From contig NZ_CP031194.1 in the NCBI RefSeq assembly GCF_003344965.1, forward strand, positions 6,262,001 through 6,326,000: a stretch of DNA of 64,000 nucleotides. The letters run 5' to 3'. The notes under the pieces were generated by a model, which saw only the letters and a program-made list of their open reading frames with translations, had not been told where the DNA came from and made no database searches. Position 1 is the stretch's first letter; each line of letters opens with the position of its first letter. Below are positions 61,929 to 64,000 of the stretch, in pieces. Source of the DNA: Streptomyces paludis (lineage in GTDB: Bacteria; Actinomycetota; Actinomycetes; Streptomycetales; Streptomycetaceae). A program made the position numbers and the translations under genes.

Positions 61929-63287
61929 TCAGCTCGTCGTCGCCGCGGGGGACACACCCTCCGCGGCGGCGGCCCGCCGCTCGTACCCCACCAGCCGGAC
62001 GCAGACCGTGAGCCCCTCGATCGCCCGCTCCAGCTCCGCGAGCCCCGGGTAGCTGGGCGCGATACGGATCACCGCGTCGCGCGGGTCGTCGCCGTACGGG
62101 TGCGTGGCGCCGGCCGGGGTCAGAACGATGCCCGCCTCGGCGGCCCGGCGTACGACCTCCTTGGCGCCGCCGTCCGTCAGCTGGAGGGTGACGAAGTACC
62201 CGCCCTTCGGCGCGGTCCAGGTCGCGAGCCCGGTGCCGCCGAGACCGGCCTCCAGGAGCCGCGCCACCGCGTCGAACTTGGGCCGCAGCACAGCGCGTTG
62301 GCGCGCCATGTGGGTCCGTACCCCGTCGGCGTCCCGCAGGAACAGCGCGTGCCGCAGCTGGTTGACCTTGTCGGGGCCGATCGACCGCTTGGCGTTGTTG
62401 GCGAGCAGCCACCGTACGTTCGCGGGCGACGAGCCGAAGAAGGCGACGCCCGAGCCCGCCGCGGTGATCTTCGAGGTCGAGCCGAACACGAACGCCCGGT
62501 CCGGGTTCCCGGCCGTGGCGCAGGCGGCGAGCAGATCGGCGATGCCGACCGGCTCGTCCGTGAGGTCGTGGGCGGCGTACGCGTTGTCCCAGAAGATCCG
62601 GAAGTCCGGCGCGGCCGTGCTCATCGCGGCCAGCCGCGCCACCGTCGCGTCGCTGTAGCTGACACCGTCCGGGTTGCTGTACTTCGGCACGCACCAGATG
62701 CCCTTGACCGCCGGGTCCGCCGCGACGAGCCGCTCCACGGCGTCCATGTCCGGGCCCTCGTCGGTCATCGGCACGGGGATCATGTCGATCCCGAACCGCT
62801 CGCAGAGCGCGAAGTGCCGGTCGTATCCGGGCACCGGACAGAGGAACGCGATCCGCTCCTGGTCCACCCAGCGGGACTCGGCGCCCGGGAGCACGCTCAG
62901 CAGGGCGTGCACCAGGCTGTCGTGCATCAGCTCAAGGCTGGAGTTCCCGGCCGCGAGGAGCTGTCCGGCCGGTACCTGGAGCACCTCGGCGAAGATCTCC
63001 CGCAGCTCGGGCAGCCCTTGCAGGCCACCGTAGTTGCGTACGTCCGTGCCGTCGGCGGCGGTGTGGCGCGCGCCCGGCAGGCTGAGCAGCTCCCCGGAGA
63101 GATCGAGCTGCGCCGGGGCCGGCTTGCCGCGGGTCAGGTCCAGCGCGAGTCCGCGCGCGGCGAGGTCCCGGTACTCCTGACGGGCCCGGTCGAGGAGCCG
63201 CGGCAGGGCGGTGGCGGTGTTGTCGTCCGCCGGGTCCGGGTGGTCCGCCGTCTCGCTCGGGGCGTCGGGGCTCAGCTCGGTGGTCAT
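61929..63287 (-). CDS. PLP-dependent aminotransferase (aspartate aminotransferase, subgroup Ic type)
   Basis: This 452-residue fold type I enzyme has LDLTRGKPAPAQLDLSGELL, NYGGLQGLPELREIFAEVLQ, AGNSSLELMHDSLVHALL, CVPKYSNPDGVSYSD, IFWDNAYAAHDL, and the PLP lysine in FVFGSTSKITAAGSGVAFF. This is the layout of the actinobacterial aspartate aminotransferases (PF12897 group) rather than the E. coli AspC type. It interconverts aspartate and oxaloacetate with 2-oxoglutarate. The short tail RLVGYERRAAAAEG is unusual but harmless. Confidence 0.9.
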   Translation of the reverse strand: MTTELSPDAPSETADHPDPADDNTATALPRLLDRARQEYRDLAARGLALDLTRGKPAPAQLDLSGELLSLPGARHTAADGTDVRNYGGLQGLPELREIFAEVLQVPAGQLLAAGNSSLELMHDSLVHALLSVLPGAESRWVDQERIAFLCPVPGYDRHFALCERFGIDMIPVPMTDEGPDMDAVERLVAADPAVKGIWCVPKYSNPDGVSYSDATVARLAAMSTAAPDFRIFWDNAYAAHDLTDEPVGIADLLAACATAGNPDRAFVFGSTSKITAAGSGVAFFGSSPANVRWLLANNAKRSIGPDKVNQLRHALFLRDADGVRTHMARQRAVLRPKFDAVARLLEAGLGGTGLATWTAPKGGYFVTLQLTDGGAKEVVRRAAEAGIVLTPAGATHPYGDDPRDAVIRIAPSYPGLAELERAIEGLTVCVRLVGYERRAAAAEGVSPAATTS

Positions 63288-63380
63288 GGTCGTTCCTCTC
63301 GCGGATGCCGCGCCGATGGTGGCACCCGCCGAGAATACAAACCGGCGGGGCGCTCCGGCGCGGATATCCCGAGCGGCCGG

Positions 63381-63752
63381 TCAGATCTCGATGTCGTTCT
63401 CGATGCGCTTCAGCTGGTGGCGGGCCATGGCCAGGTTCGCGCGCTTCCGGTCCAGGACCAGATAGAGGAAGAGCCCCTTGGTGGTCGGCCCGGACAGCGG
63501 GCGCAGTACGTGGTACTGCGTGCGGAGGGTGATGAGGATGTCCTCGATGGTGTCCTCTATGCCGAGCGTCTCCAGCGCGCGGACCTTGGCGCGTACGACA
63601 TCGGTGTTTCCGGCGGCGGCGACACCGAGGTCCAGGTCCCTTCCGCCGCCGAGCACGCCCAGGGCCATCCCGCTGGTGTAGTCGACGAGAGCGGTGCCGA
63701 CCGCGCCCTCGATCATCATCGCGTCCTTCAGTGCCACGTCCGTGCTTGCCAT
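63381..63752 (-). CDS. Stand-alone roadblock/LC7-like protein
   Basis: This 123-residue protein reads ALKDAMMIEGAVGTALVDYT, then SGMALGVLGGGRDLDLGVAA and LFLYLVLDRKRANLAMARHQ, the roadblock fold in a variant distinct from the CvnB protein at 4.5 kb. GGGAG precedes the ATG at 63752. No conservon genes adjoin on the left; it is divergent from an ArsR-type gene at the window edge. It may regulate a GTPase encoded elsewhere. Confidence 0.85.
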   Translation of the reverse strand: MASTDVALKDAMMIEGAVGTALVDYTSGMALGVLGGGRDLDLGVAAAGNTDVVRAKVRALETLGIEDTIEDILITLRTQYHVLRPLSGPTTKGLFLYLVLDRKRANLAMARHQLKRIENDIEI

Positions 63753-63929
63753 GGACTCCCACCCTCTTGTCTCGCTTGTTGTCTGCCTCGTTGTCTGCCC
63801 GATCACCTTAGAGGATGACAACATACTGATCTGCCGAATTGAAGACTTCTTCAAGCCGTCCGGGTCCTTTAGGGTGCACCAAGGGATGCGCGTAAGCGAT
63901 TCGGGTGGGGTGGGCGAGAGGTGAACGCG

Positions 63930-64000
63930 ATGCCGGTGCCGCTGTACCAGGCGAAGGCGGAGTTCTTCCGGATGCTCGGCCACCCGGTCCGGATCCGGGT
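63930..64000 (+). CDS. ArsR-family regulator (partial, 5' end only)
   Basis: The ATG at 63930 follows GAGAGG; a GTG at 63921 is an alternative. Only 23 residues are visible: PVPLYQAKAEFFRMLGHPVR, then IRV. The segment FFRMLGHPVRIRVL-like is the first helix of ArsR-type winged-helix regulators. The rest lies beyond the window. Confidence 0.75.
   Translation, partial: MPVPLYQAKAEFFRMLGHPVRIR

Overview
The window is high-GC DNA that reads as a Streptomyces (or close relative) chromosome. The reasons are strong third-position G/C codon use, many 4-bp ATGA/GTGA gene overlaps, a complete conservon operon, PucR- and XRE/TPR-type regulators typical of the genus, and a metE gene behind a cobalamin riboswitch. 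No tRNA, rRNA or CRISPR array was seen.

Left arm (1-9 kb). A tightly coupled minus-strand operon encodes a GH15 glycoside hydrolase, the four conservon proteins (histidine-kinase-like CvnA, roadblock CvnB, DUF742 CvnC, GTPase CvnD), two cytochromes P450 and an acetyltransferase cut by the window edge. The second P450 is fused to a LuxR-type DNA-binding region. A DUF6624 gene lies upstream.

Scarred mobile zone (9-18.7 kb). This holds an XRE/TPR regulator plus HAD hydrolase pair behind a striking double palindrome, fragments of a tyrosine integrase, an IS256-type transposase and a regulator, a CutA homologue, an excisionase/integrase pair, a large unrecognised protein, and remnants of a PIN-domain gene.

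Defence-like island (18.5-35.2 kb). Two 161-bp imperfect direct repeats bound this stretch; each ends with the last codons of a TrmA/RumA-type RNA methyltransferase. Inside is a three-gene operon: a pseudokinase/SF1 helicase fusion, a protein with two phospholipase D motifs, and a GHKL histidine-kinase-like protein. Facing it is a regulator with an N-terminal winged helix and a C-terminal receiver domain. A nucleosidase/TIR-like plus S1-domain protein follows. The first two genes match, as I recall it, the published Mokosh type I anti-phage system; the partners look like additions. The island ends with an AbiE-type toxin/antitoxin pair whose toxin is broken by a 2,454-bp IS481-family element. 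That element carries passenger genes (a metallo-beta-lactamase-fold protein and an HxlR regulator) and is flanked by a perfect 6-bp target duplication.

Right arm (35.2-64 kb). This is mostly ordinary chromosome. It has a lysR gene, a threonine catabolic operon (tdh-kbl), an SDR and an esterase, and a two-component system with a shared operator upstream of two units. A ureohydrolase/NCS1-permease/NTF2-like operon faces a PucR regulator. A nitrogen-compound uptake and catabolism cluster follows: LLM monooxygenase, two permeases, ATPase, amidohydrolase, binding protein, Asp/Glu-racemase-family enzyme and a second PucR regulator. After that come metE with its riboswitch, an MFS exporter, an aspartate-type aminotransferase, a lone roadblock protein and the start of an ArsR regulator.
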